64,000 nucleotides of DNA from Atrichornis clamosus (taxonomy: Eukaryota; Chordata; Aves; Passeriformes; Menuridae), in contig WBMZ01003451.1 in the NCBI GenBank assembly GCA_013400975.1, positions 1-64,000 of the forward strand, given 5' to 3'. The notes below the pieces were generated by a model. The model saw only the letters and a list, made by a program, of their open reading frames with translations, made no database searches and was not told the origin of the DNA. Shown piece by piece: positions 53,144-64,000 of the stretch. Position 1 is the stretch's first letter. Every line of letters starts with the position of its first letter. A program made the translations under genes and the position numbers.

Positions 53144-55730
53144 ATCCCAGACTATCATATCAGGGAATCACCTGAGAACAAACAATAAAACAAATCTCTC
53201 TTCTTCCTGAAGTGTTCAGCATTTATTGGAACTGAAGATGTGCTTCCCTTCCCCTCACAGCAAAGGAGAAATAAAAGACCTGATTGCTTATTGTTCTGTT
53301 CATGCCCTCATTAATGGAGGAACTGAAGCGAAGTTCTGATCTTACTTCTGAAAGAGCACTTTTTCCAGTTTTTTCCAAGGATTCCATTATCTAGATCTAA
53401 TTCTCAAAGTTCACATCTTGTGTCCCACAGCCTCCTTTTATGAACCAACTAGACCACTGGTTTTCCATGGGATCACACAATACAGTACAGGACAAGCAGA
53501 TTTAGATTCGTAAAGTCCAAAACCTCTTCTGTATCCAGTGGGAGGTCATTGCATAGCACTGTTTTTGAGAGGGCTGCTCCTGGTAATTCATAGATTATGA
53601 GGTAACTGAGCTGTGGGCTATTTAAAAAGTTTTTAGATTAGGCAGTAAAATTTGTGTAATTCAGATAAATTAACGGAGTCTGAATGAACTTGACCCACAG
53701 TACTAAACCAGTGGGTTCAATGTTCATGTGAAAGCTCCTGTGATCTCCAGAAGAAAACTTATCAGCAGTTCCTTAAGGACATTCAGTCTCACAATCTCCA
53801 GTGCCGTAAAATCTGCATAAAGGTCTAGTGTTTGAGATTCCTGGGCACTGGAGACAAGCCAAGTAAACACAATCCTTCCAGCTCCTGTGTTTAGACTCTA
53901 TATGCGCTTTGCAATCCCCATGAATGCCAATGGATTAATTTTTGACCATGGGAAAACATCCCCAGCTTTACTGTTTGTGTCTGATTGGAGTGAGTGCCAC
54001 AGCAACTCTGACAGGCAGGAGGACCTACACGTCTGTTTTTGCCTTACTTCTATGAACCAAGTTTTGCTCTCACAAAAGTACTCCATGTCTAGTCACTGAT
54101 TTTGGCGAAAAATTGACTTTAAAAAGACCATTATCAGTTTGCAATATTTATCCTGTGTCGACAGATTTTGTTTATTGACCACTTTATGAATAAATCAAAT
54201 CAGATTTTGCTAAAGCTGACTTTCACTGTGCGTATGCATACAGGATTACCACTCCATAGTGTTTTCTTAGCAGTCTTCACACTCACAGAAGCTAACAAAA
54301 AGTCAAATACATCAACTGTTATCAGATCCACTACTATGGTAGATAAAATCAACACATTTTAAGTACAAAATAACAACAGGATTTCTAGCAATTTAAAAGT
54401 GACCTGGGACACCCAAGAAAGACAAATACCTTGGTAACAATTACTAAGACTTCCAAAGCCCAGAGCAGACTTCCTGCCTAGTCAGATATTTAAATCTAAG
54501 CAATAATAAGCATTAAGCACTTTCTTCAGAATTCTTTATATAACATATAAAGGCTTCTTCATCAATCAATTTGAATGAGCTTTCCAAATAAGTAAATGGT
54601 ACAAGGGGGCAGGACAAAGGCTGATAGATGGGACATTAGTATAACAGTATCTGTTACAAAACCCAAAATACCAAATTTTTTACGAAGTGGAATATTTTGT
54701 CACTGGCTAAAGCCACCCTACATGGAGGCTAGAGTATCAGATTATACAGATTACAAATGCACTGTGTCAAATGAGGAGGCCCTATAGGTAAAATTGTTCA
54801 GGCTGTGATATAACTGATGCATAATTTAGAGGATATTTTGTTCCACATTTTTCATTTTGCAGTACTGTTGCCACTGTTTATAACAGGTTTGTTCCCTTGT
54901 TTGGCCTTCCTAACCAATTACATATTTCACCTGTGTGGTCTAGTTCTACCCCTGTAGATCTCAAGCTATCAGATGAACCTCAGGTGAAACTGACTGAATT
55001 CAGCCACATATTTTCAATAAATGTCACATCAGCCATTTAAACTCTGCTATCTGTATGATGTTACACCAGGCTATTGTACACAAAAAGTGAAGTAAAATGT
55101 CAGTCCTAGATTTTGTCAGAATTTTGATACTTGCAGTACTCCACTACACACGAGCTGAACAGTAATGCTTTTTTAGAATTTGGCTTTGATGATTAAAATA
55201 ATTTTACAATGTATTTTAAAGTTCCCTTACATGATTTCATGGATTTGGCTGGGTTCATACTGGGTTTGAGCTTCAAGATCAAGTTACTTTGCTACTTTGT
55301 TATACTGGTCATTCATTTCTAGAAAGGATAGACACTCTTACTGAAATCTGTTCTTCAAACATGAACTTTCAGTCAAGTTTACAAAGCAAAATCCAGCATC
55401 AACATTTTACTCTTTGTCCTTATCCATAAGACTGCATGCTAAAGATATCAGATTCAAGTCTCAAAATCTCATAAAAATGTGGGTTAAAATTAGATATCTG
55501 GGATACACAAAGAACTGTTTTTCCACATAATCTAATGTAGTATTCTGGAAATAGAGTAAACCTCAATAGAGTATATTAACCTAACTAGAAATCACTGCCA
55601 TGTTCCTAACTTCTTTCCCTCCATCGCAACAGAGTCAGACTCTATGAACTTTCAAGGTTCAACATTTTCTTCTACACTCTATGAAAACAAAACCCTGACA
55701 ACCATTTCACTCAATTTCACTCACAGGGTT

Positions 55731-55744
55731 AAAAAAAAAAAAAA
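55731..55744. repeat. A14 homopolymer
   Basis: Fourteen A bases after TCACAGGGTT; no recognisable retrotransposon body is attached. Confidence 0.95.
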
Positions 55745-56211
55745 GCTGGAGAAAGCAGCCAGAACAATAAGGATGTGCTGATGCAAGCAGGAACTCAACC
55801 CCTTTTTTTCCATGTTAGAAGAACAAGAACACTCCTTTCAAAGAAGTATTAGGTCAGAGATCTCAAAAGCAAGAGGCTGGTAGCTAACTCCAGGTTGAAA
55901 CAATGTCAAGGACACACTAGAGCACACCCAATGCTTGTGATGCAATGTCACAGAATTAGTATTTCTATCCCCTTTCATGCATTAGTCAATTATGTTCGCG
56001 GTTTGAAAAAAATGTAGAGTTCTGGATTAAATTTTAAGGATTATCCAGGTTACATCTTAAAAGGAAAACACTAAATCCTAAGGAAAAAAAGAAAAAGAAA
56101 AAAAACAATACTTAAATAATTTAAGACTTACAAAACATGCTTTCAGACACGTGCAAAGTCCCAGAGGACTAAACCTCAGATGGTGCATTTCCTGGTTTCT
56201 GCTCCCCCTCC

Positions 56212-56294
56212 TTTTCTTTGGTTGTTTGCAGGGGGAGAGTTTTCCTTGTTTTGGGGGGTTTTTTTAGGGTGTGTTTTGTTATGGGGTTTTTTTA
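56212..56294. repeat. G/T-rich low-complexity tract
   Basis: Runs of four to six T alternate with G runs (GGGGG, GGGGGG, GGG, GGGG) on the plus strand. Confidence 0.9.
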
Positions 56295-57151
56295 AAGATT
56301 ATTGATAATACAAGTGCCAAAACCATCATCTTCAGAATACCTGGAGAACTGTAATTATGACCCTCTTCCAAGAACATGGAAGCACATTACTAACAATATA
56401 ATGAGCTTCCACAATGGATTTGCAACACTCAGTAACTTTTTCTATACATTGTAGCTGTAGAAGCTAGAAGTAAAAACGAGGTGCTACCACACATTCGCAA
56501 AAAGGAAAAACTGTATATATGTAAACTCAAGCAGCATTCTTCACAAAGAAAAGTGAGTTCTGCAAATATCAATTAAAAGGCTTAATTTTCCATGAAAGAC
56601 AATCAAAACTGAGAGGAGTAAAGCCACTAAATCATTAAATGCACTTACGTTCAGCTAGAACACTTATTAAGGCCCATATTCGCATAACAGATCCATGTAA
56701 CTGTATACTTTGGTATGAAGCCCTCAGTGCCTAATAATTCCAGCTAGTGCAGGACACAGACACAGCTCTGCAGCAAAATAAACTGGAAGCACCACGTGTA
56801 TTCACCTTCTCTACAGAATTTTAATATGGCTTCAAGAAATCACGTAGACGGGGCCTTGATGATGGAATAGATTGTCAGACTTCAGTGCAATGGCTGTGAT
56901 GCGCAATTTCTGCTCCCTAGGCTCCACATAGTTCTCTGCAAGCAATGATCTTATTCATTCATATTTTAAAAAACCAAAACAAATAAAACCAAAAACCTTA
57001 GAGCATAGTCAGTGGTTGCACAAGAAACATTTCCTGATGTTCTTACAGGAAATAAGGCACGCAGCTGTCTCGGCTACTTTCCGCCTCAAGTGCAGAGCAC
57101 ACTCCTTTGATTTTGTCATCCCTTAACAAAAACGAAGCAAAGAGAGTATTT

Positions 57152-57180
57152 TAAAAAACAAAAACAACAAAACAAACAAA
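57152..57180. repeat. A/C-rich low-complexity tract
   Basis: AAAAAACAAAAACAACAAAA, then CAAACAAA. Confidence 0.93.
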
Positions 57181-58073
57181 CCCAGTCAACTACACGTGCT
57201 TTTCCCCTCCTGTAGAAAAGATTAAAAAGAAAAAACCATAGGACAGTTGTTACTCATATTGCTTAGTCAATGGAAGAAATTCATCATAATGTTCACAATG
57301 CAAGAACTTACTTAGGGCTAGAACCTTAACAGCATTCTTACTATCCTAGATGAGTATTTTTTAGCAAACAGTTTTAGAACTGATGTACAATTGAATTTCC
57401 ATTGGTGTCCAAGTTTTTCAGAACCATACAACTTTGAAACCTTCTTTTTAAACTTGTGTTTCAGTGTGCCTGCATTAAGTGTAGGATGAAGCTCATTTTT
57501 GGAAATCCTTTAACGCTTGCATCAGAATTAAGTTGATTGTATATGCTTTCTTTTACAAAATTTGCAGCAAGTCTGAAGTGCAGAACTTGCCTGTTCACTT
57601 CTTACCAATTGTTAATTTTTTTTTCCTTTCAACTGTATAAAATACACCAAAAAATGAAATATGACACATATCTAATAGATACTTCTGCAAGGTTTTAAAG
57701 TGAATTTCTGTATGCAGTTTTTTCTTTAGAAATTAAGAGATCATTAAGCGGGGTTTTGAGATATGGAAATTCTTACGTCATTAACTTGGACATATCATGG
57801 GTTTCCTTTTTTCTTTTTAATAACTAATAAAAAGTTATAACAAAAAGCAGGTCAGAGTCATGAACCTTTACTACAGTACCAAATAACTGCTTCCACAGAA
57901 GTATGGGAGCACTGGCTAGAATGATGGGCCGTTCCTGAACTGATGATCACAGTCCTACAGACACCAGACCACTGTGAATTGCATTTAACTTACAGATATA
58001 GCAGATAGAGATGATCCATAAATTTAAAAAGAAAATTACCATGGTAATAATTTTCTCCCAGTTATAACACAGA

Positions 58074-58276
58074 CTCAAAGAATCATAAAGTTTGGAAAAG
58101 ACCTCCCAGGTCATTGAGTCCAACCTTTGCCCAAACACCATCATGCCAATAAAACCATAGCACGAAGTGCCACATGCAGTCATTTCTCGAACACTTCCTG
58201 GGATGGTGACTCCACCACTGCCCTGGGCAGCCCATTCCAATGCTTAATCACCCCTTCAGTGAAGATATTCCTCCTA
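58074..58276 (-). mobile_element. CR1 LINE 3' fragment, about 200 nt
   Basis: AATCATAAAGTTTGGAAAAG, then GGGATGGTGACTCCACCACT, GCCCTGGGCAGCCCATTCCA and CCTTCAGTGAAGATATTCCT. It resembles CR1 subfamilies with the GGTGACTCCACCAC motif, different from the copy at 41063. Confidence 0.92.
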
Positions 58277-59288
58277 AAGAAGCATATTTGACGTAACAAG
58301 ACACAGCACCTTCCTTTCATTTTTCTCCATCCATTCCCAGCCTCAAGGATTAAGGATCAATAAGGCTGTGAAATACACCTTTTTGGTGACAGTACCTGTG
58401 AGAAGCCATTCTGAGACTACCACTGAATCTTACGCTCTTTCTATCAATAATTCACTCAAAGTCCCCAGAAAAAAATATCATCTATTGCAATAGCAAATGA
58501 AATTGAGATGTGAAAAGATTTCCTTTAAGACAGTTAAAAATCCAAAGAAAAACAAGGTACGTCTATTCACCCTACAGACAATATCCCAGGTAAGAACAAA
58601 CAGGAAATAGCTGCCTTTGCAATGGGAAGATTCACCATTTGCCTTCTCCACATAAAATAGGAATTCAATGCCCTGAGAAAAAAGCGCAGTTTAGGCTTGA
58701 AATCACCACTCACAGCAGCTCTATGATCAAAGCCAGGGAGCCAGTGATCAGGTCAGACCCACCCTCTATATAAAAAACAGGGGAACTCTACAGTGGATTA
58801 TTGTAGTTTATATTGTTTTATTTTACTTCCAAAACATCAGCATGAATGAAATGAGATTTCTTCCAAAGTAAGGACTTGCTTTCTATGGCCTTCTTAACCA
58901 GTGCTGTACTTCTAGGAGCAATGTCAAATGATGACTGATGAATCATCATCTATCCTATAAAGGGACAGTATTTGAGAATTGTGTCAATCTGATTCACAAA
59001 AGATTTCTGACCTGCATACACCAACCCTTTCAACAGGGGCTAAAGAACTGGCTAAAACAGTGGTTAGTTTTTTCTATCTTTCAAGTCTGAAGCTGAGAGC
59101 AGCTACTGTGCATTTTCTAAAGAGCAGTACAGCCATCTCTGACTTTCTATACCATTTATTAACATATTCTCAAGTACTAATAGTTCCCACTTCCCTCTGA
59201 TAATAATGATCTATTGCTAGATGGTATTACCTCACATATACTCCTTTACAGGAGAGCTCACTGACACGTAAAATGCTGCCAAGATACA

Positions 59289-59307
59289 GATATATAGATA
59301 TATATAT
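59289..59307. repeat. (TA)n microsatellite
   Basis: GATATATAGATATATATAT, a short AT-alternating run. Confidence 0.9.
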
Positions 59308-62300
59308 GTTTGTGAAGGGAGATTAGTATAACAAAAGCAGGAATTGTTGCTTGCTTGTAATTTCAGTAAGAGAAGTTGTAATTACTTTTCTTATGAAACT
59401 ATCATTTTGATACTGCCTTGCAAGCTAAAGAAGAATGCTTATAAATTATTACCACCTCAGACAATTTGCAGTAGATTTGTTTAAAGAGCATTTTTATCAA
59501 CATCTACTATGCCAACAACTTGCTTCCTAAGGTCACCATCGTCTGCAGTATCTACAGTTAATTGTTAATTAGTTTGAACAAACAAACCAGAAATTTCAGA
59601 GTTAGAAACGCATTGTACATTCCTTGAAGCAGGCTCTACCAGTAAGCAAATCATTCAATTGAAGGAACTACATGAAAGAATTTACCCATTGAGCAATATA
59701 TTTAAGAGTACTTTTAGTCAAAAAGACTGCAAGAGAAATTACAGAAAGATTAGAACATAAAATAAATACTTACAAATACCAATAATCTGCCTACAGACCA
59801 AATTTCAAAGAATTTACATTTAACCATAAATTTAGACTTAATTTACTGTAGCATGAACTGTATCCCAGGCCACTGAAGTTCGGTGCTTGCAAAGAGCACA
59901 ATGACCAGGAACAGATGGCACTCCTAATTAACAGGAGAGCACAGGACCTCTGTGCTGGGCGTTTGTTAACAGCTTTCTTTAGATAAGACACATTCACCTA
60001 AAAGTCTTTCTGTTAGCAGTGTCTGACACACATGGGTCTTACCTCAAATTCACACTGAATTTTAATGGCATAATCTTCAGACTTTCTTGGCTACCTTCAA
60101 AAAACCCAAGGCTTCACTCAAAAGCAAAGAAACCAACTTTAGGGAATTAAAGTATTCCGTTTGTGAAATACAGTGTCATCATCAAGAATAATCAATTTAC
60201 TATCTCTCTCAAATTCTTGGGTGGTCTCCTGAAAAAATATTACAGGGGTTGAAAACTTTCACAAATATGAAAACTAGACAATTTTGTTCCCCAGCCTCTA
60301 AGTACAAAGCCAGGTAATCCATGCAATACTGTAAAATGGAGTTACAATTTTTTGAAGCAGGACTAGGAAAACAAATGTCAGAATTTGTCTTTTATATTTA
60401 TGACTGTCAAATTGTACAGAAAAGAAACAGAGAAAATAAATAATTCTCCGAGTGCAATGAAGCAACAAAAAAATCAATCCAAAGAATTTCTGGGTTTATG
60501 TAGCCTAATTTTTTAAATTAAAAAAATGGTGAAATTCTATAACTACCATTGGATTTTGTGGGGATAACGAATTCCGATGATTCTACTAGCACACTGAGCT
60601 TCGTAAGTCAATGTATATGGTTCCAGAAATGTCTGACCTTCAGTTCAACACACATGGAATGTGAGGTGTAACACATCGTATTTCAAATATATTAACATGT
60701 TTGAGGCATCTTTAATGCATCACATCTGGGAAAATAAACATACAAACAAAAAACCCCTCCTAAACCCTCATTCATATCCTGAACTTTAAGGGAGAGAATG
60801 GAGAATCACTGCAGCCCAAATTGTATCAGGAAGGAAAATGCCAGAGCATAATTATTTTTAATTGGTCCCACTAACAATGAGAACTTCTTACCACTCAAAA
60901 AATAATGCAAAAATAATACTCTAATCATCACCATTCAGGGCACTGTCGTAAGCACTGCTTTATTTTCATACATTTTTTGAGGTCCTTTTTCCAAAATATC
61001 TTTCCTATTGGTTAAAATAATTTCAATACCACCTCTCTATTGTGCTTTAGTACAGCTGAGTACATTCAAGAACTATACAAAACAGCTACATAAATATTTT
61101 AATTATGAAGGCTTGTTTCCATTTTTAAGCATCATAAGAAACTGCAGACAGCTTAGTGCAACAGAGGGGAAGAAGAATGTCCCCAGACAGCAATAATAAA
61201 CAAACACCCTTTTATTCTGGTCAGACCAAGTAACGGTTGGGCATGACAGTACTTAGCTCATCCTATGAATTTAGATCACTAAGATCTTTTATTCTAATTC
61301 ATGATCATCTTTAATTCCTTGGAATACTTAATTTTTCTCATGCACTGAACCCGTAACTGTATCACTACTTGAATCTTTCTGACCACAGTTTGGAAGAAGT
61401 GTTAGAACCCTTTATCTATCAGTCAGTGGATGGTCCAGCCTCAGAAGGCAAAAATTAATCTCTTGTGGCTTTAATTTCATTTTACAAAACAACTGAGACC
61501 TAAATAAACCCAAAATTTGACTATATACATCATACTGATGATGCAAAACAAGCCACAAAACTAGAGAAAAACAGCATTTCAGAAGTGCCTGTTACTCAGG
61601 CATCTAAGTAACAGCAGAGAAAGAAAATCTGCTCACTTTCCTAGCTCTACAAACCTATTCAAACCCAGCAAAGTAATGACAGTATTGGAGAGGATGATTT
61701 GCTCCACATATTTAAAGAGCTAGTAAGTAAATTCATTTTCTAAGTCATACAAACTACTTTCATCTTTATAGCATTAATGGTTAGGAAGTAGGAATGCCTT
61801 TTGCAGTATTTTCAGCTACCGACAGAACTCTTTCCTTACTGGAAAAAGTTGTATTCCAATTATATTTTCAGTCATTAACATAACTTGGAGTGGGGGAAAA
61901 CAGCAGGCCCACAGATTTAAAATTTCACAGGCCTAATTAGAGATGGACACAAAAATGTTACATGTGGAAACAGGTATGGATAGTTTTCAAGGTTAAAAAA
62001 ACCTTGACAAAAAGCTGATTACACTGATCATTACTGCTTTATTCTAAACTCTCCATAGTTTCTTCTTTACAGAAACAACAGCAACACAGACCATACTCCA
62101 AACTGAAATCACATTAATTAGCTAGGCAGCAAAGTTTCAAAGCATACCAAATGCTTACTAGAGCCCACTCTGCTATTGTGTTTAACTTTGAAAACAAGTC
62201 ATGATGAGGGAAATCTACATGATAAGCATACTTCAGCTACAAAAAAAAGGTTTTAATCTGCCTAGAAATTGGCAACCGCTGGCTGTGTTTTCTATACTTT

Positions 62301-62871
62301 ATGTTATGTTTCTCTGCTCGCTGGAACGAATTGGCCGCTATGAATGAATAGAAACTTTGCATCTAATCAGTGGCATGAATTTAAGACTGAAAGCTGCTGT
62401 GCAGGACTTCTATGAAGAGTCTGGGCCCTCTGCCATCCTTGTGCTTGTGAATGAAACGGCGTGAGCCACATGCCCTACTCCTCCTCCCCCCCGCTGGGGC
62501 CTTCGCCCTTCCCTTTGCTGGGGGGACTGGGGAACCAACCCTTCCCTGGTGAAACGACCATGACCCAGAAAGGCATTCAGTGCCATCAATGCACTGCTTG
62601 AGAGCTCTCAGCTGCGCTTTCCATCCTGCCCCTTTCACTCCTGGTTTCTAAATCAACTTGTGAACCAATGGTGAAGGAGCCCCCTGGACTCATTCCCTTG
62701 ATAAATGGGCCCCTAAACTGATCTCTGACCTCGTTGCATACTTTTCCTAAGTTACTGCTGACCCCAGAGACTCTGCAGCCCACTGTCCTTACAGGTTTGA
62801 CTTTGTTTTTGTATCAGGACATACTGATCAAGAAGAAAAAACAAACAAAAAAACCCCAAAACTTTATTATC

Positions 62872-62925
62872 ATACAATTACTCTAACAGCAAAATCCCAT
62901 ACAACTACTCTAGCAGCAAAATCCC
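62872..62925. repeat. Imperfect tandem duplication, 2 x 27 nt
   Basis: Two 27-nt units that share CAGCAAAATCCC and differ at two positions (ATTACTCTAA versus ACTACTCTAG). Confidence 0.95.
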
Positions 62926-64000
62926 TATTCTTGTATTCCCTTGCAAGAACCACCATCTGCGTTTGAGTAAAGTACTACATTCAGTGAGTTTTCAGGAAAT
63001 ACAAAACAATACAAAATCTATTTAAGTTAACAAAATTTCACATCTTCTTCAAAATTAGTGATAGATATCCTACTTAACAAAAAAAGTTCATAACACGCTA
63101 AATTTTAAATATTAAATGTTGCTGAATCTGGATAAAGAACCAGCTGCTGTTAAGTCATTAATTTAATTAACTTCAGAGCTGAGTCAGACTTGGAATACAA
63201 GCTATTAAAAATTTCAAAGAACAATCACAATGTCTGTTTCAGATGTGTATTTGTTTAGCTCTTCTACAGTCTTTAACTGTGCTCAAATACTGCTTAGAAT
63301 AATTTCAATAATGCACCTCAAAACAATTTAAAATATATATTTAAAACAGTAGAACTGAAAAATACCATATTTATCCATGGAATACTATATTAATGGTTTT
63401 CTCTCATTTAAAACCCTTAAAACATTACTAAGCTTCCGAGGACATAATTCAAGCTTATCACTTTAGTTTTCAGCAACTTCTTGATACAATATACAAGTTT
63501 TCCCATGCCAGAATGGTTCTTTTTATATGTCTACTGAAAGAATTTATCCAGATATGTTTCCATTCAAATTGCAAATATTATTAAACCCTTGGGCTTTTAC
63601 ATTTGTCATTAATAAACATTTATCTTTTGTTTAATTACTTAAAAAAGCATCTCATTTTACTAAAAAAAGTATACTGTAGTGCATCTCAAGTAACCTACAG
63701 TTACATGAAGGCTTCAACAGATCAATCCCCAACTGCCAAGGAAGAGTCTGACCGAGCGAGAGGAAGGTTACTGATCTCTATTTCATACAAGAAACCTTTC
63801 CCAAGCACGGGATCAGCAGGACTCCAGAGGAAGCTTCCCTCATCACCTCCCTCCATCCACCACACGTGGCATCTCTTTGTCCCACAGCTAAAGATGTGTC
63901 AGACAGAAAAACTACAGATGAAGTGTGAAGTGTTTTGCCAAAAGTTGAGAGAGAGAATACACTGTAAAAGCAACGGACTTCTAGTGTGATTACTCCCATT

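Larger units (their letters stand above)
39041..64000 (-). other. PREX2: Probable PREX2 intron 1 (3' part); no exon found
   Basis: About 25 kb without any recognised exon. I looked on the minus strand for the family segment with ERDYV-GTLEFL that should end the previous coding exon and for a CpG island marking the promoter; neither is visible. Contents: two CR1 fragments, simple repeats, an imperfect 27-nt tandem repeat, and two unexplained less AT-rich patches (44530-44950 and 62390-62790). Reading it as intron 1 is inference. Confidence 0.7.

Noticed and set aside
56212..56294. Possible G-quadruplex
   Set aside because: The four G runs are separated by loops of up to about 17 nt, too long for a convincing structure.
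63603..63989. 128-codon plus-strand open frame at the right edge
   Set aside because: The translation is unremarkable and overlapped by a minus-strand frame; there is no similarity I recognise.

Overview
This is a vertebrate nuclear window, almost certainly from a bird. The evidence is about six degraded CR1 LINE 3' ends, with the typical antisense motif GGGTTGGAAGG next to AATCATAGAAT. The DNA is AT-rich and CpG-poor, and the coding sequence is split into small exons with vertebrate splice signals. Nothing prokaryotic is present: no operon, tRNA, rRNA or CRISPR array. The exact species cannot be told from the sequence.

The window holds one recognisable gene on the minus strand: the 5' half of PREX2, a PIP3- and G-beta-gamma-regulated Rac guanine nucleotide exchange factor. 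I traced 17 consecutive internal exons from 39040 (most 5') down to 2512 (most 3'). They join into one open frame of 1886 nt (628 codons plus 2 nt) with consistent phase at every junction. In order they encode the rest of the DH domain, the PH domain, DEP1, DEP2 and all or nearly all of PDZ1. By family comparison this is about residues 48-676 of a protein of about 1600 residues. The first coding exon was not found and probably lies beyond 64000. The PDZ2 and C-terminal phosphatase-like exons should lie below position 1.

Layout: 1-2511 is the intron after PDZ1 (no exon seen). 2512-8366 is exon-dense (PDZ1, DEP2, end of DEP1). 8367-25518 is sparser (DEP1, PH). 25519-32100 is a 6.6 kb intron. 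32101-39040 carries the DH exons. 39041-64000 is about 25 kb with no recognised exon, read as the 3' part of intron 1.

Points of interest are mostly in splicing: a GC-AG intron inside DEP2, a 6-nt in-frame tandem acceptor at the start of a DEP1 exon, a 74-nt intron between the first two exons seen, and a 44-nt pyrimidine tract before the last DH exon. A few intronic segments remain unexplained: 44530-44950, 62390-62790 and a 189-codon open frame at 31481-32050. I saw no convincing new biological system here.
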